Shown here piece by piece: positions 11,239-20,243 of a stretch of 64,000 nt of DNA. The notes under the pieces are model-generated. The model was not told the DNA's origin, made no database searches, and saw nothing but the letters and a program-made list of their open reading frames with translations. A program made the translations under genes and the position numbers. Origin of the DNA: Methylobacterium sp. J-026 (GTDB taxonomy: Bacteria > Pseudomonadota > Alphaproteobacteria > Rhizobiales > Beijerinckiaceae); the NCBI RefSeq assembly GCF_022829585.1, contig NZ_JAKSYC010000351.1, positions 28,715 to 92,714 on the forward strand, read 5' to 3'. The stretch's first letter is position 1; the number at the start of each line of letters is the position of its first letter.

Positions 11239-12026
11239 GTGACAACGGCCCGATCTGGGCCCGCCTCGCCGGCCTGACGCCGGCCCGGATCGGCCTCGGC
11301 CGGGCGGGCAGCGGGATGCCGACCCGGGAGGTGCTGCGCTTCGGCCTCGACCATGCGCAGGCCCGCGACGCGGTGCACACGCCCCTCGATGCGGACGAGC
11401 TTCTCGGCAAGATCACGGATCTCGGTTTCACCGCCCTGCCGGTCGCCTCCCAGGCGCCGGATCGCGCGACCTACCTGCGCCGGCCGGATCTCGGCCGGAG
11501 ACTCGCGGCGGAGGATTACGCCGTGCTCAAGGACCGGGCCGGGCCGTTCGACCTCGCGATCGTCATCGCCGACGGGCTGTCGGCCCGCGCCGTCCACGAG
11601 AACGCCGTGCCGGTTCTGGCCGCGTTCAAACCCTACGCTGAGACGGCCGGATGGGCGCTCTCGCCCGTCGTGGTCGCCCGGCAGGCCCGGGTGGCGCTGG
11701 GCGACGCGATCGGCGGCGCCCTCGACGCCCGCGCGGTCGCCGTGCTGATCGGCGAGCGACCGGGGCTGTCATCCCCCGACAGCCTGGGGATCTACCTGAC
11801 CTTCGGCCCCCGGGTCGGCCGGTCGGATGCCGAGCGAAACTGCATCTCGAACGTGCGGGCGGCGGGCCTGACGCCCGACCGGGCCGCGTTCAAGCTCAAT
11901 TGGCTGCTCGGATGCGCCCTCCACCTCGGTCTGACCGGGGTGACGCTGAAGGACGAGAGCGACCGCGTCGCGATCGCCGGGTGCGAGGCGCCACCGTTGC
12001 CGGAACGGCCCGGCACTCCGGCTTGA
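11235..12026 (+). CDS. eutC: Ethanolamine ammonia-lyase small subunit
   Basis: The 263-residue EutC subunit, which with EutB forms the cobalamin-binding enzyme. Recognisable parts are the opening ARLAGLTPARIGLGRAG, the LDHAQARDAVH segment, and the late segment with C-x-S (ERNCISNV, NWLLGCALH). The start is the ATG overlapping the eutB stop; the frame runs open far upstream only as a shadow of eutB. A compact hairpin at 12143-12159 probably ends the operon. Confidence 0.94.
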   Translation: MSDNGPIWARLAGLTPARIGLGRAGSGMPTREVLRFGLDHAQARDAVHTPLDADELLGKITDLGFTALPVASQAPDRATYLRRPDLGRRLAAEDYAVLKDRAGPFDLAIVIADGLSARAVHENAVPVLAAFKPYAETAGWALSPVVVARQARVALGDAIGGALDARAVAVLIGERPGLSSPDSLGIYLTFGPRVGRSDAERNCISNVRAAGLTPDRAAFKLNWLLGCALHLGLTGVTLKDESDRVAIAGCEAPPLPERPGTPA

Positions 12027-12451
12027 GCGTTTGGCGACCCGGAACTCGGTGACGAGAGCCGCGTCCCGCTCCGACGTCCGGTCGATGCGGGACGGTGTCG
12101 TATCTGACGCCGCGTGATCCTGGATTGACGCCGTCCGACGCCGCTCGCCTGCGGCGAGCCTTAATCTTTCGTTGTCTTCCGAATTGCCCTCAAGCGTGGC
12201 TGTGGCGAGGTCGCAACACCGTAAAACGATCCCGGGTCCGCCCCGAGACCTGCCCGTAAACGCCGCGATCCCGCCATAGTCCGGGCCCACCTCAACCTCC
12301 GCGGTAAAGGGCAATCTCGACAACGCTTTACCGATCAGAAACGATAATTTTCCCGAGCACGCGGAAGGCCAGCCGGGCGCATCGCGAACGGCGGTGCGCA
12401 AAGGTCCTTCGCACCCTCGGGACTGGCTGCGCGAAGGCTTGGTCTGAGGGC
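12027..12451. other. 425-bp gap between eutC and ilvD
   Basis: Contains the hairpin listed at 12143-12159. The remainder (12160-12451) must hold the ilvD promoter and leader, but I could not pick out a convincing -35/-10 pair, a leader peptide with branched-chain codons, or a T-box-like structure. Confidence 0.5.
12143..12159 (+). terminator. Compact hairpin downstream of eutC
   Basis: A perfect 7-bp GC stem (GCTCGCC / GGCGAGC) with a 3-nt loop, followed by the T-richer stretch CTTAATCTTTC. It lies 117 bp after the eutC stop and fits an intrinsic terminator. Confidence 0.55.
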
Positions 12452-14182
12452 ATGGTGACGCGTTTGAACGACAAGTCGAAGCTGCCGAGCCGCCACGTCA
12501 CCGAGGGGCCCGACCGCGCGCCGCACCGCTCCTATCTCTACGCCATGGGTCTGACGCGTGAGCAGATCCATCAGCCGCTGGTCGGCGTCGCCTCCTGCTG
12601 GAACGAGGCCGCCCCCTGCAACATCTCGCTGATGCGGCAAGCGCAGGCGGTGAAGAAGGGCGTCGCCGCCGCCCACGGCACGCCGCGCGAGTTCTGCACC
12701 ATCACGGTCACGGACGGCATCGCCATGGGCCATGGCGGCATGCGTGCCTCGCTGCCGTCCCGGGAGGTCATCGCCGATTCGGTCGAGCTGACCATGCGCG
12801 GCCATGCCTACGACGCCCTGGTGGGGCTGGCCGGCTGCGACAAGTCGCTGCCCGGGATGATGATGGCGATGGTCCGCCTCAACGTGCCGTCGATCTTCAT
12901 CTACGGCGGCTCGATCCTGCCCGGCTCGTTCCGCGGCAAGCCCGTGACCGTCCAGGACCTGTTCGAGGCGGTCGGCAAGGTCGCGGTGGGCGACATGAGC
13001 CTGGAGGACCTCGACGAGCTGGAGCAGGTCGCCTGCCCGTCCGCCGGCGCCTGCGGCGCCCAGTTCACCGCCAACACCATGGCCACCGTGTCCGAGGCGA
13101 TCGGCCTGGCGCTGCCCTATTCGGCCGGCGCTCCGGCGCCCTACGAGATCCGCGACAAGTTCTGCGCCACCGCCGGCGAGAAGGTCATGGAGCTGCTGGC
13201 CAAGCAGATCCGCCCGCGCGACATCGTCACCCGCAAGGCCCTGGAGAACGCCGCCACCGTGGTGGCCGCCTCCGGCGGCTCGACCAACGCAGCGCTCCAC
13301 CTGCCTGCCATCGCGCACGAGTGCGGCATCGCATTCACGCTCTTCGACGTGGCCGAGATCTTCCGGCGCACGCCCTACATCGCCGACCTGAAGCCCGGCG
13401 GGCGCTACGTCGCCAAGGACATGTTCGAGGTCGGCGGCATCCCGCTGCTGATGAAGACCCTGCTCGACCATGGCTTCATGCACGGCGACTGCCTGACGGT
13501 CACCGGCCGCACCATCGCGGAGAACATGGACCGGGTGACCTGGAACCCGGACCAGGACGTGGTCTATCCGGCCAACCGGCCGATCACCCCGACCGGCGGC
13601 GTCGTCGGCCTAAAGGGCAACCTCGCCCCCGAGGGCGCGATCGTGAAGGTCGCCGGCATGCCGGCCTCGAGCCAGGTCTTCACCGGCCCGGCCCGGGTGT
13701 TCGACGGCGAGGAGGCCTGTTTCGAGGCGGTGCAGTCGCGCACCTACAAGGAGGGCGACGTCCTCGTCATCCGCTACGAGGGTCCCCGCGGCGGCCCCGG
13801 CATGCGCGAGATGCTATCGACCACCGCGGCCCTCTACGGCCAGGGCATGGGCGACAAGGTCGCGCTGATCACCGACGGGCGCTTCTCCGGCGCGACGCGG
13901 GGCTTCTGCGTCGGCCATGTCGGCCCCGAGGCGGCGGTGGGCGGCCCGATCGGCCTAATCCGCGACGGCGACATGATCACCCTCGACGCGATCCAGGGCA
14001 CGCTCAGCGTCGCCCTGTCGGACGCGGAGCTCGCCGAGCGCCGCAAGGCCTGGGCACCGCGCGCCAACACCGCGACCTCCGGCTACCTGTGGAAATACGC
14101 GCAGGGCGTCGGCCCGGCGCTGTACGGCGCCGTCACGCACCCCGGCGGTGCCGAGGAGACGCAGAGCTATGCGGACGTCTAG
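12452..14182 (+). CDS. ilvD: Dihydroxy-acid dehydratase
   Basis: A 576-residue Fe-S dehydratase for the shared step of valine, isoleucine and leucine/pantothenate synthesis. The three cluster cysteines are at 56 (CWNEAAPC), 129 (GCDKSLPG) and 201 (CPSAGACGAQF); their spacing of 73 and 72 residues matches known DHADs. The length is in the family range. The family also contains sugar-acid dehydratases (EDD, arabonate/xylonate dehydratases), but the opening LPSRHVTEGPDRAPHRSYLY and the lack of sugar-catabolic neighbours favour IlvD. Its last 14 bp overlap the start of exoR. Confidence 0.92.
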   Translation: MVTRLNDKSKLPSRHVTEGPDRAPHRSYLYAMGLTREQIHQPLVGVASCWNEAAPCNISLMRQAQAVKKGVAAAHGTPREFCTITVTDGIAMGHGGMRASLPSREVIADSVELTMRGHAYDALVGLAGCDKSLPGMMMAMVRLNVPSIFIYGGSILPGSFRGKPVTVQDLFEAVGKVAVGDMSLEDLDELEQVACPSAGACGAQFTANTMATVSEAIGLALPYSAGAPAPYEIRDKFCATAGEKVMELLAKQIRPRDIVTRKALENAATVVAASGGSTNAALHLPAIAHECGIAFTLFDVAEIFRRTPYIADLKPGGRYVAKDMFEVGGIPLLMKTLLDHGFMHGDCLTVTGRTIAENMDRVTWNPDQDVVYPANRPITPTGGVVGLKGNLAPEGAIVKVAGMPASSQVFTGPARVFDGEEACFEAVQSRTYKEGDVLVIRYEGPRGGPGMREMLSTTAALYGQGMGDKVALITDGRFSGATRGFCVGHVGPEAAVGGPIGLIRDGDMITLDAIQGTLSVALSDAELAERRKAWAPRANTATSGYLWKYAQGVGPALYGAVTHPGGAEETQSYADV

Positions 14183-15071
14183 GACTGACCTCAGCCGGCG
14201 CAGGGCGCCGGCCGGGGCCGATCCCGGTCGGTTCCGGTCCCTCGGCAGGGCCGCCCTCGCGGCCTGGGCCCTGGCCCTGTTCGCCCTGCCGACCGACGCG
14301 CCCCGCGCGCTCGACGCCAATGTCCGCGTGCCGGTCCCGGTGCCGGTCGCGGACAGGGGCTATCGCTCGGCCAAGGACGCGCTCCGGGCCGGTGTCCGCG
14401 AGTACAATGCCGGCGATAAGCAGGGCGCGGCCCGCGCCCTCGAATACGCCGCCGGCCAGGGCCATGCCCTCGCCCTGTGGAAGCTCGGCCGGATGTATGC
14501 CGAGGGCGACGGCGTGCCCCACGACGACCTGAAGGCGTTCGAGTTCTTCTCCCGGATCGCCGATGCCAGCACCGATGACGGGCCCGATCCGCAGAATTCC
14601 GCGGTGCTGGGCAGCGCCTTCACGGCGCTCGGCACCTATTTCCTGGAGGGGATCAAGGGCACCTACGTGCGCCCGAATCCCGAGCGCGCCTACGACATGT
14701 TCAACTACGCGGCATCCTATTACGGCGACCCCAACGCGCAGTACAATCTCGCCCGGCTCTACCTCGATGGCACCGGCGTCGAATCCGATCCCCGGCAGGC
14801 GGCGCGCTGGTTCAACCTCGCCGCCGAGAAGGGCCACCACCCCGCCCAGGCGCTGCTCGGCGACATGCTGATGAACGGTCTCGGCGGCGTGCCGATCCAG
14901 CGGGTGAAGGGCCTGATGTGGCTGTCCCTCGCCCGCGAGGGCGCGGAGGGCCGCAAGGACGACTGGATCGTCGCGCTCTACGACAAGAACTGGGCCTCCG
15001 CCAACGAGGACGACCGCGCCGAGGCGCAGACCCAGCTCCAGACCGTGGGTTCGATCCGCAAGCGGCGCTGA
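14169..15071 (+). CDS. exoR: ExoR-like Sel1-repeat periplasmic regulator
   Basis: A 300-residue exported protein: a basic N-terminus, a hydrophobic signal segment at about residues 25-45, then four or five Sel1/TPR-like repeats (motifs ALWKLGRMYAEGDGV, AQYNLARLYLDGTGV, AQALLGDMLMNGLGG). The order and spacing match ExoR of rhizobia, which binds the ExoS sensor in the periplasm and restrains the ExoS-ChvI system controlling exopolysaccharide, motility and the plant-associated lifestyle. Its ATG lies inside the 3' end of ilvD, so the two are probably cotranscribed. ExoR identity is by overall resemblance; a generic Sel1 protein is the alternative. Confidence 0.82.
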   Translation: MRTSRTDLSRRRAPAGADPGRFRSLGRAALAAWALALFALPTDAPRALDANVRVPVPVPVADRGYRSAKDALRAGVREYNAGDKQGAARALEYAAGQGHALALWKLGRMYAEGDGVPHDDLKAFEFFSRIADASTDDGPDPQNSAVLGSAFTALGTYFLEGIKGTYVRPNPERAYDMFNYAASYYGDPNAQYNLARLYLDGTGVESDPRQAARWFNLAAEKGHHPAQALLGDMLMNGLGGVPIQRVKGLMWLSLAREGAEGRKDDWIVALYDKNWASANEDDRAEAQTQLQTVGSIRKRR

Positions 15072-15089
15072 ACCCGGGTTGATCGAGGC

Positions 15090-15120
15090 CCTGCCGCTGC
15101 CTCCGGGAGACAGCGGCAGG
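15090..15120. terminator. Bidirectional hairpin between exoR and the GST gene
   Basis: A perfect 10-bp stem (CCTGCCGCTG / CAGCGGCAGG) with an 11-nt loop, midway between two convergent genes. There is no T-run on either side, but the position and stability suggest a shared terminator. Confidence 0.6.
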
Positions 15121-15138
15121 CCCCGCTAGCGGCAGGGT

Positions 15139-15762
15139 TCAGCCTTTCCTGGCGTCCTGCGCGGCCTTGAACGACGGCCGCGCCAGGATCTCGGCGATGT
15201 AGGCCGAGAGCTTGGGCCAGCGGCCGGCATCGATCCGGGCCTCGGCCAAGTGGAAATTGTAGAAGCCCGTGGCGATCGAGATATCGGCGATGCTGAACGC
15301 GTCGCCCACGAGGTAAGACCCCGCGATCTGCCGCTCCAGGCAATCGAACAGCGGCGGCAGGTCGGTGTCGAGGGCCTTGGTTACGGCGGCCTCGTCGGTG
15401 GGCTTGCCCATCATGTTGGGCTTCATGACCCGCTCGACGAACGGCACGATCAGCGGGCCGAACAATTCGGTGTCGCCGAACTTGTCGAACCAGACCGCGC
15501 GCCCGAGCGCCTGCGGATCGGCCGGGACCAGGGCCGGGCTCGGGTGCTTGCGCTCCAGGTACCAGAGGATCGCCGAAGAATCCGCCAGCCTGAAGCCGCC
15601 ATCGTCGATCGCCGGAATCTTGCCCAGCGGGCTTGCCGCCTGGAAATCCGGGTCTGGGGCGTGGAACATCACCGGCCTGTGCTCGTGGGGCACGTTCTTC
15701 TCGGCGAGCGAGACCAGGACCTTGCGGACGTAAGGCGAATAGCCGGTACCGTAGACGATCAT
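15139..15762 (-). CDS. Glutathione S-transferase family protein
   Basis: A 207-residue GST. The N-terminal thioredoxin-like domain opens with MIVYGTGYSPYVRKV, where Ser/Tyr at positions 8-9 are candidates for the glutathione-activating residue. It keeps the cis-Pro before IDD in GKIPAIDDGGF and the glutathione-binding DSSAILWYLE at about 64-73. The helical C-terminal domain carries the N-capping segment FSIADISIATGF. The ATG at 15762 follows AAGGGAG. No substrate can be inferred from context. Confidence 0.92.
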   Translation of the reverse strand: MIVYGTGYSPYVRKVLVSLAEKNVPHEHRPVMFHAPDPDFQAASPLGKIPAIDDGGFRLADSSAILWYLERKHPSPALVPADPQALGRAVWFDKFGDTELFGPLIVPFVERVMKPNMMGKPTDEAAVTKALDTDLPPLFDCLERQIAGSYLVGDAFSIADISIATGFYNFHLAEARIDAGRWPKLSAYIAEILARPSFKAAQDARKG

Positions 15763-15833
15763 CGTGACTCCCTTGGTGACAGGGCCGGCGGATCGCGATC
15801 CACCCGGCCGTGGGATGGAGGTAGGGCGGATCC

Positions 15834-16628
15834 TCAGCCTGCCGACAATTCCACCGTCACCGGCACATGGTCGGAGGGTTTGTCGAGCCCCCGGAGATGC
15901 TTCTGCACCGAGGCCGAGATCAGCCGGTCGGCGGCCTGCGGCGAGAGCAGCAGATGGTCGATGCGGATGCCGACGTTCCGCGGCCAGCACCCCGCCTGAT
16001 AGTCCCAAAAGGTGTAGAGCCCGTCGCGGGGATCGCAGGCGCGCAGGCCGTCGGTGTAGCCCTCGGCCAGCAGCGCCCGGAACGCCATGCGGCTGTCGGG
16101 ACGGAACAGCGCGTCGGACCGCCACGCCTCCGGGTCGGCGGCGTCGGCGAGTTCCGGGATGACGTTGTAGTCGCCCGCCAGCACAATTGCCTTCTCATCG
16201 GCCATGAGCGCGCGTGCGTGGCGCTGCAGCCGTTCCAGGAAGGCGAGCTTGTACGGGTATTTCGGGCTGTCCACCGGGTTGCCGTTCGGCAGGTAGATCG
16301 ACGCCACCCGTACCGGCGCGGTGTCGGGGCCAGAGACCAGCGCCTCGATGTAGCGGGCCTGCTCGTCGGCCGCGTCGCCCGGCAGCCCGCGCCGGATCTC
16401 GCTCATAGTGAGAGGCGCGCGGACCAGCAGCGCGACACCGTTATAGGCCTTCTGCCCGAGCGTCTCGACCGCGTAGCCGGCGGCCTCGACCTCGGCGCGG
16501 GGGAACGCCGCGTCCTGGCATTTCAGCTCCTGCAGGCAGAGTGCGTCGGGCCGGGCCTCGTCCAGGAACGCCAGCAGGTGGGGCAAGCGTTGCTTGACCG
16601 AATTGACGTTCCAGGTCGTGATCCGCAT
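15834..16628 (-). CDS. xthA: Exodeoxyribonuclease III (AP endonuclease)
   Basis: A 264-residue XthA-family DNA repair nuclease acting at abasic sites and blocked 3' ends. It has the opening MRITTWNVNSVKQRLPHLL, the metal-binding Glu in LCLQELKCQD (about residue 34), the catalytic GDYNVIPE (about 150) and the terminal SDHVPV with the active-site His. The start at 16628 is the conserved family start; the upstream extension of the frame is not part of the protein. Confidence 0.95.
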   Translation of the reverse strand: MRITTWNVNSVKQRLPHLLAFLDEARPDALCLQELKCQDAAFPRAEVEAAGYAVETLGQKAYNGVALLVRAPLTMSEIRRGLPGDAADEQARYIEALVSGPDTAPVRVASIYLPNGNPVDSPKYPYKLAFLERLQRHARALMADEKAIVLAGDYNVIPELADAADPEAWRSDALFRPDSRMAFRALLAEGYTDGLRACDPRDGLYTFWDYQAGCWPRNVGIRIDHLLLSPQAADRLISASVQKHLRGLDKPSDHVPVTVELSAG

Positions 16629-16825
16629 CGCCTCGCATCCGGTCGCCGCCGCGCCGTCATCCGCGCTTCGCCGCGCCCTGGCAAGGCCATCCCGGCGCAA
16701 GGCCGGGGATCTAGCGCATCGGGCCGGACGGCGGAAACGGCACGATGCGCTACGCTTTTGTATCCGCATCGTCTTCTTCCGAAAGCCGGCGGCCACCTTT
16801 CGGGACGATGCGCGAGGGTCTCCAG

Positions 16826-17512
16826 ATGGATTGGTTCGAGCCGGTGCGGGCCTATTGCGAGCGGACCGACGCCGGGTTCTGGTCCGAGCCCGTCAATGCC
16901 CTGTCCAATGCCGGCTTCGTCCTGGCCGCCGCCGCGGCGGGATGGCGCGCGGGGCGACCCCGGCCGCCGGACCGCGCCGCGCTCGCCCTAGCCGGGTTGA
17001 TCGCATCGGTCGGAATCGGGTCCTTCCTGTTCCACACGCTGGCAGTCTACTGGTCGATGCTCGCCGACGTGATCCCGATCGCGCTGTTCATCGACGCCTA
17101 TCTCGCCGTGGCGCTGCGCCGGTATCTGCGGCTGGCGCCGGTCCGCGTCGTCGCAGCGACCCTCGGGTTCGCCCTATTCGGCTTCGCCCTCTCGCCCATG
17201 CTCGACGGCCTGGCCGGGCAGGACGTTTCGCGACTGACCAACGGTTCGATCGATTATGTACCGGCCATGCTTGCGCTGTTCGGTGTGGCCGCCGTGACCG
17301 TCGGGCGGCCCGAGGAGCGCTTCGTCGGCACCGGACGGCGCCTCGCCGGGATCGGCGTGCTGTTCCTGTTGTCGCTCGCCGCGCGCACCGCCGATCAGGC
17401 CACCTGCACGGTACTGCCGATCGGGACGCACGCGCTCTGGCATCTCCTGAACGCGGCGGTGCTCTACGCCCTGGTGGCGACCGCGATCCGGCATCGCGAC
17501 CTGGCCGGATGA
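16826..17512 (+). CDS. Ceramidase-like integral membrane protein (alkaline ceramidase / CREST family)
   Basis: A 228-residue protein with about seven hydrophobic segments. It has the features of the alkaline ceramidase (PF05875) family: the start FCEP-like YCERTDAGFWSEPVNALSNAGF, the SFLFHTLAVYWSMLADVIPI segment with its conserved His and Asp (about residues 69-82), and the C-terminal THALWHLLNA with two His. The His/Asp set forms the zinc-hydrolase site of CREST proteins. The ATG at 16826 follows GAGGG; ATGs at 16808 and 16745 are in frame but less likely. Whether the host makes ceramide is unknown, so the substrate remains open. Confidence 0.85.
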   Translation: MDWFEPVRAYCERTDAGFWSEPVNALSNAGFVLAAAAAGWRAGRPRPPDRAALALAGLIASVGIGSFLFHTLAVYWSMLADVIPIALFIDAYLAVALRRYLRLAPVRVVAATLGFALFGFALSPMLDGLAGQDVSRLTNGSIDYVPAMLALFGVAAVTVGRPEERFVGTGRRLAGIGVLFLLSLAARTADQATCTVLPIGTHALWHLLNAAVLYALVATAIRHRDLAG

Positions 17513-17621
17513 GGCGGCCTCGGCACCTCGGCCGTTTCCTTGCAGCCGGGACGGAATTCTTGCAGAACTGCGCCGCATCGGGCGCCCCGACCGTCAGGGC
17601 CGCCCGGGCACGGAAGGGGTC

Positions 17622-18938
17622 ATGACAGTGAGCTTTCGCCTCGGGATCGCCGGGCTCGGCACCGTCGGTGCGTCCGTGGTCCAGATGGTCGAACGCCGCC
17701 GGGCGGCGCTGACCGCTTCGGGCCTCGACCTCCGCGTCACGGCGGTCTCGTCGCGCGACCGCAGCCGCGACCGCGGCCTCGACCTGACGGGTATCGACTG
17801 GTTCGACGATCCGGTCGCGCTCGCGCGTTCGGAAACCGTGGACTGCGTGGTCGAGCTGATCGGCGGATCCGGCGGCCCCGCCAAGGCGGTGGTCGAGGCG
17901 GCCCTCCAGGCCGGCAAGCCGGTGGTGACCGCCAACAAGGCGCTCCTCGCCCACCACGGTGCGGCCCTGGCGGCCCTCGCTGAGGAAAGGGGCGTCGCCC
18001 TCGCCTTCGAGGCGGCGGTGGCCGGGGGCATCCCGGTGATCAAGACCCTGCGTGAGGGGCTCCCCGGCAACACGATCGCCCGCGTCTACGGGATCCTCAA
18101 CGGCACCTGCAACTACATCCTCAGCCGGATGGAGCGCGAGGGTCTGACCTTCGAGGCCTGCCTCAAGGATGCGCAGGCGCTCGGCTATGCCGAGGCAGAT
18201 CCGACCTTCGACGTCGAGGGCTTCGACACCGCCCACAAGCTCGCGATCCTGACGAGCCTCGCCTTCGGCACCGCTCTCGACGCCGAGGGCGTCTCGGTGG
18301 AGGGGATTTCGCGCGTCCAGCCCCTCGACCTGCGGATGGCGGACGAACTCGGGTACCGGATCAAGCTGCTCGGTGTGGCGCAGGCCATCGAGTCGGGGAT
18401 CGAGCAGCGGGTGCATCCGACGATGGTGCCGAAATCCTCGGCGATCGCGCAGGTCATGGGCGTCACCAACGCAGTCACCATCGACGCGGACGCGGTCGGC
18501 GAATTGACCCTGATCGGTCCCGGTGCCGGCGGCGCGGCGACGGCCTCCGCCGTGGTGGCCGACATCGCCGACGTGGCGCGCGGCATCGTGCGCCCGACCT
18601 TCGGCGTCCCGGCCGTCACGATGCAGCCCAGCGAGCGCGTCGAGATGCAGCGCCACGAGGGCGGGTACTACATCCGCCTCACGGTTCACGACCGTCCGGG
18701 CGTCGCCGCCGGTGTCGCCCAGCGGATGGCCGAGCGGGAGATCTCGCTGGAGAGCATCCTGCAGCGCCGGACCGAGGGGGCCGGCACGGATCCGCGCGGG
18801 CGCTCGGGCCGGCCGGTGCCGCTGGTCCTGATCACCTATGCGGCGACGGAGGGCACCATCCGGGCCGCGCTCGATGCCATCGATGCGGACGGGCTGCTCG
18901 CGGAGCCGCCGCAGGTGATCCGAATCGAGCGTGAGTAA
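17622..18938 (+). CDS. hom: Homoserine dehydrogenase
   Basis: A 438-residue NAD(P)-dependent enzyme that reduces aspartate semialdehyde to homoserine on the route to threonine and methionine. The Rossmann motif GLGTVGASV is at residues 9-17. The catalytic domain contains GILNGTCNYILSRM (about 160-173), and a C-terminal ACT domain (from about 350, YYIRLTVHDRPGVAAGVAQ) is the likely site for threonine feedback. The length is normal for the monofunctional proteobacterial type. AAGGGG precedes the ATG. Confidence 0.96.
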   Translation: MTVSFRLGIAGLGTVGASVVQMVERRRAALTASGLDLRVTAVSSRDRSRDRGLDLTGIDWFDDPVALARSETVDCVVELIGGSGGPAKAVVEAALQAGKPVVTANKALLAHHGAALAALAEERGVALAFEAAVAGGIPVIKTLREGLPGNTIARVYGILNGTCNYILSRMEREGLTFEACLKDAQALGYAEADPTFDVEGFDTAHKLAILTSLAFGTALDAEGVSVEGISRVQPLDLRMADELGYRIKLLGVAQAIESGIEQRVHPTMVPKSSAIAQVMGVTNAVTIDADAVGELTLIGPGAGGAATASAVVADIADVARGIVRPTFGVPAVTMQPSERVEMQRHEGGYYIRLTVHDRPGVAAGVAQRMAEREISLESILQRRTEGAGTDPRGRSGRPVPLVLITYAATEGTIRAALDAIDADGLLAEPPQVIRIERE

Positions 18939-19145
18939 CGGCACCGCCCCGATCCGCAATCCGCGATCCCGCTGCGCAGGTCGATGCCACGGCTGTGATC
19001 CGGACGCGGTCTTGGGCTGCCGGCGGTCCGGCCTTACGACGGTCCATCAGGCATCGGAGCGCGGAACTTAGGCTGAACGTCTGCCGCGCGACGGCATTAA
19101 ACCGGTATCCGACTTCAAGATCGGGCCGGACAGAGGCAGGAAACG

Positions 19146-20129
19146 ATGGCTGATGCACCAAGGTCCGTCTCGCGCGGGGTTCCGCGCATGCTCGCCCTCG
19201 AACTCGCCCGCGTCACGGAACGCGCCGCCATCGCGGCCGCACGCCTGCGCGGCAAGGGTGACGAGAAGGCCGCCGACCAAGCGGCGGTCGATGCCATGCG
19301 CGACGAACTCAACGGTCTGCCGATCCGCGGAACCGTGGTGATCGGGGAGGGCGAGCGCGATCAGGCGCCGATGCTGTTCATCGGCGAGCAGCTCGGGCGG
19401 GGTGAGGGGCCCGAGGTAGACATCGCCGTTGATCCCCTCGAGGGCACGACGCTCTGCGCGAAGGACATGCCGGGCGCCATCGCGGTGATGGCGATGGCCG
19501 AGCGCGGCTCCCTGCTCGCGGCCCCCGACGTCTACATGCAGAAGATCGCCATCGGGCCCGGCTACCCCCCGGGCCTCGTCGATCTGGATGCGAGCGCCAC
19601 CGACAACGTCATGGCGCTGGCCCGGGCCAAGGGCGTCGAGCCGCAGCAGATCACCGCGCTCATCCTGGACCGGCCCCGTCACGCGGCGCTCGTGGCCGAG
19701 GTGCGGGCGGCGGGCGCCGCGGTACGGTTGATCTCGGACGGCGACATCGCCGGCATCATCTTCACGGCGAGCCCCAAGGAGACCGGCATCGACCTCTATC
19801 TCGGGATCGGCGCGGCGCCGGAGGGGGTCCTCGCCGCCGCGGCGATGCGGTGCATCGGCGGCCAGATGCAGGGTCGGCTGATCCTCGACACGGCGGATCG
19901 CCGTCGCCGGGCGGCCGAGATGGGCATCGAAGATGGCGATCGGAAATACGACCTCACCGACCTTGCGAGCGGCGACGTGATCGTGGCCGCCACGGGGGTC
20001 ACCGACGGTGCGCTCCTGCGGGGCGTCCGGTTCCAGCCCGACCGGATCCAGACCGAGACGGTGGTCTACCGCTCGGAGGCCGGCACGGTCCGCCGGATCC
20101 TCGGCGAACATCGACGCGGGCTGAGTTGA
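19146..20129 (+). CDS. glpX: Class II fructose-1,6-bisphosphatase
   Basis: A 327-residue GlpX-type phosphatase of gluconeogenesis and, in autotrophs, the Calvin cycle. Visible motifs are the N-terminal LELARVTERAAIAAARLRG with GKGDEKAADQAAVDAMR, the acidic metal site VVIGEGERDQAPM (about 62-74) and DPLEGTT (about 97-103), and the substrate-binding ITALILDRPRHA. The length and motif order are typical. An AGGAAA site precedes the ATG. It is a single-gene unit here. Confidence 0.95.
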   Translation: MADAPRSVSRGVPRMLALELARVTERAAIAAARLRGKGDEKAADQAAVDAMRDELNGLPIRGTVVIGEGERDQAPMLFIGEQLGRGEGPEVDIAVDPLEGTTLCAKDMPGAIAVMAMAERGSLLAAPDVYMQKIAIGPGYPPGLVDLDASATDNVMALARAKGVEPQQITALILDRPRHAALVAEVRAAGAAVRLISDGDIAGIIFTASPKETGIDLYLGIGAAPEGVLAAAAMRCIGGQMQGRLILDTADRRRRAAEMGIEDGDRKYDLTDLASGDVIVAATGVTDGALLRGVRFQPDRIQTETVVYRSEAGTVRRILGEHRRGLS

Positions 20130-20185
20130 GGCGCCGCGCCGCCGCGCCCCGATCGGACTTGGCCCGCGGGACGGAGACGCCAGAT

Positions 20186-20203
20186 CGTGAAAACGGATTC
20201 ACG
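20186..20203. terminator. Weak hairpin between glpX and the L,D-transpeptidase gene
   Basis: A 6-bp perfect stem (CGTGAA / TTCACG) with a 6-nt loop between two convergent genes. It is short and has no T-run, so it is only a possible terminator. Confidence 0.3.
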
Positions 20204-20243
20204 CGCGGTCCAGAAGCCCGGCCCCGGCGTGAAGCCCGCGCCG

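Noticed and set aside
9859..12026. Ethanolamine-utilisation microcompartment locus
   Set aside because: Only the two lyase subunits are present; no shell proteins, EutA, EutE or EutG are nearby.
12452..14182. Sugar-acid dehydratase (xylonate/arabonate) instead of IlvD
   Set aside because: The N-terminal sequence and cysteine spacing match dihydroxy-acid dehydratases, and no sugar-acid genes adjoin it.
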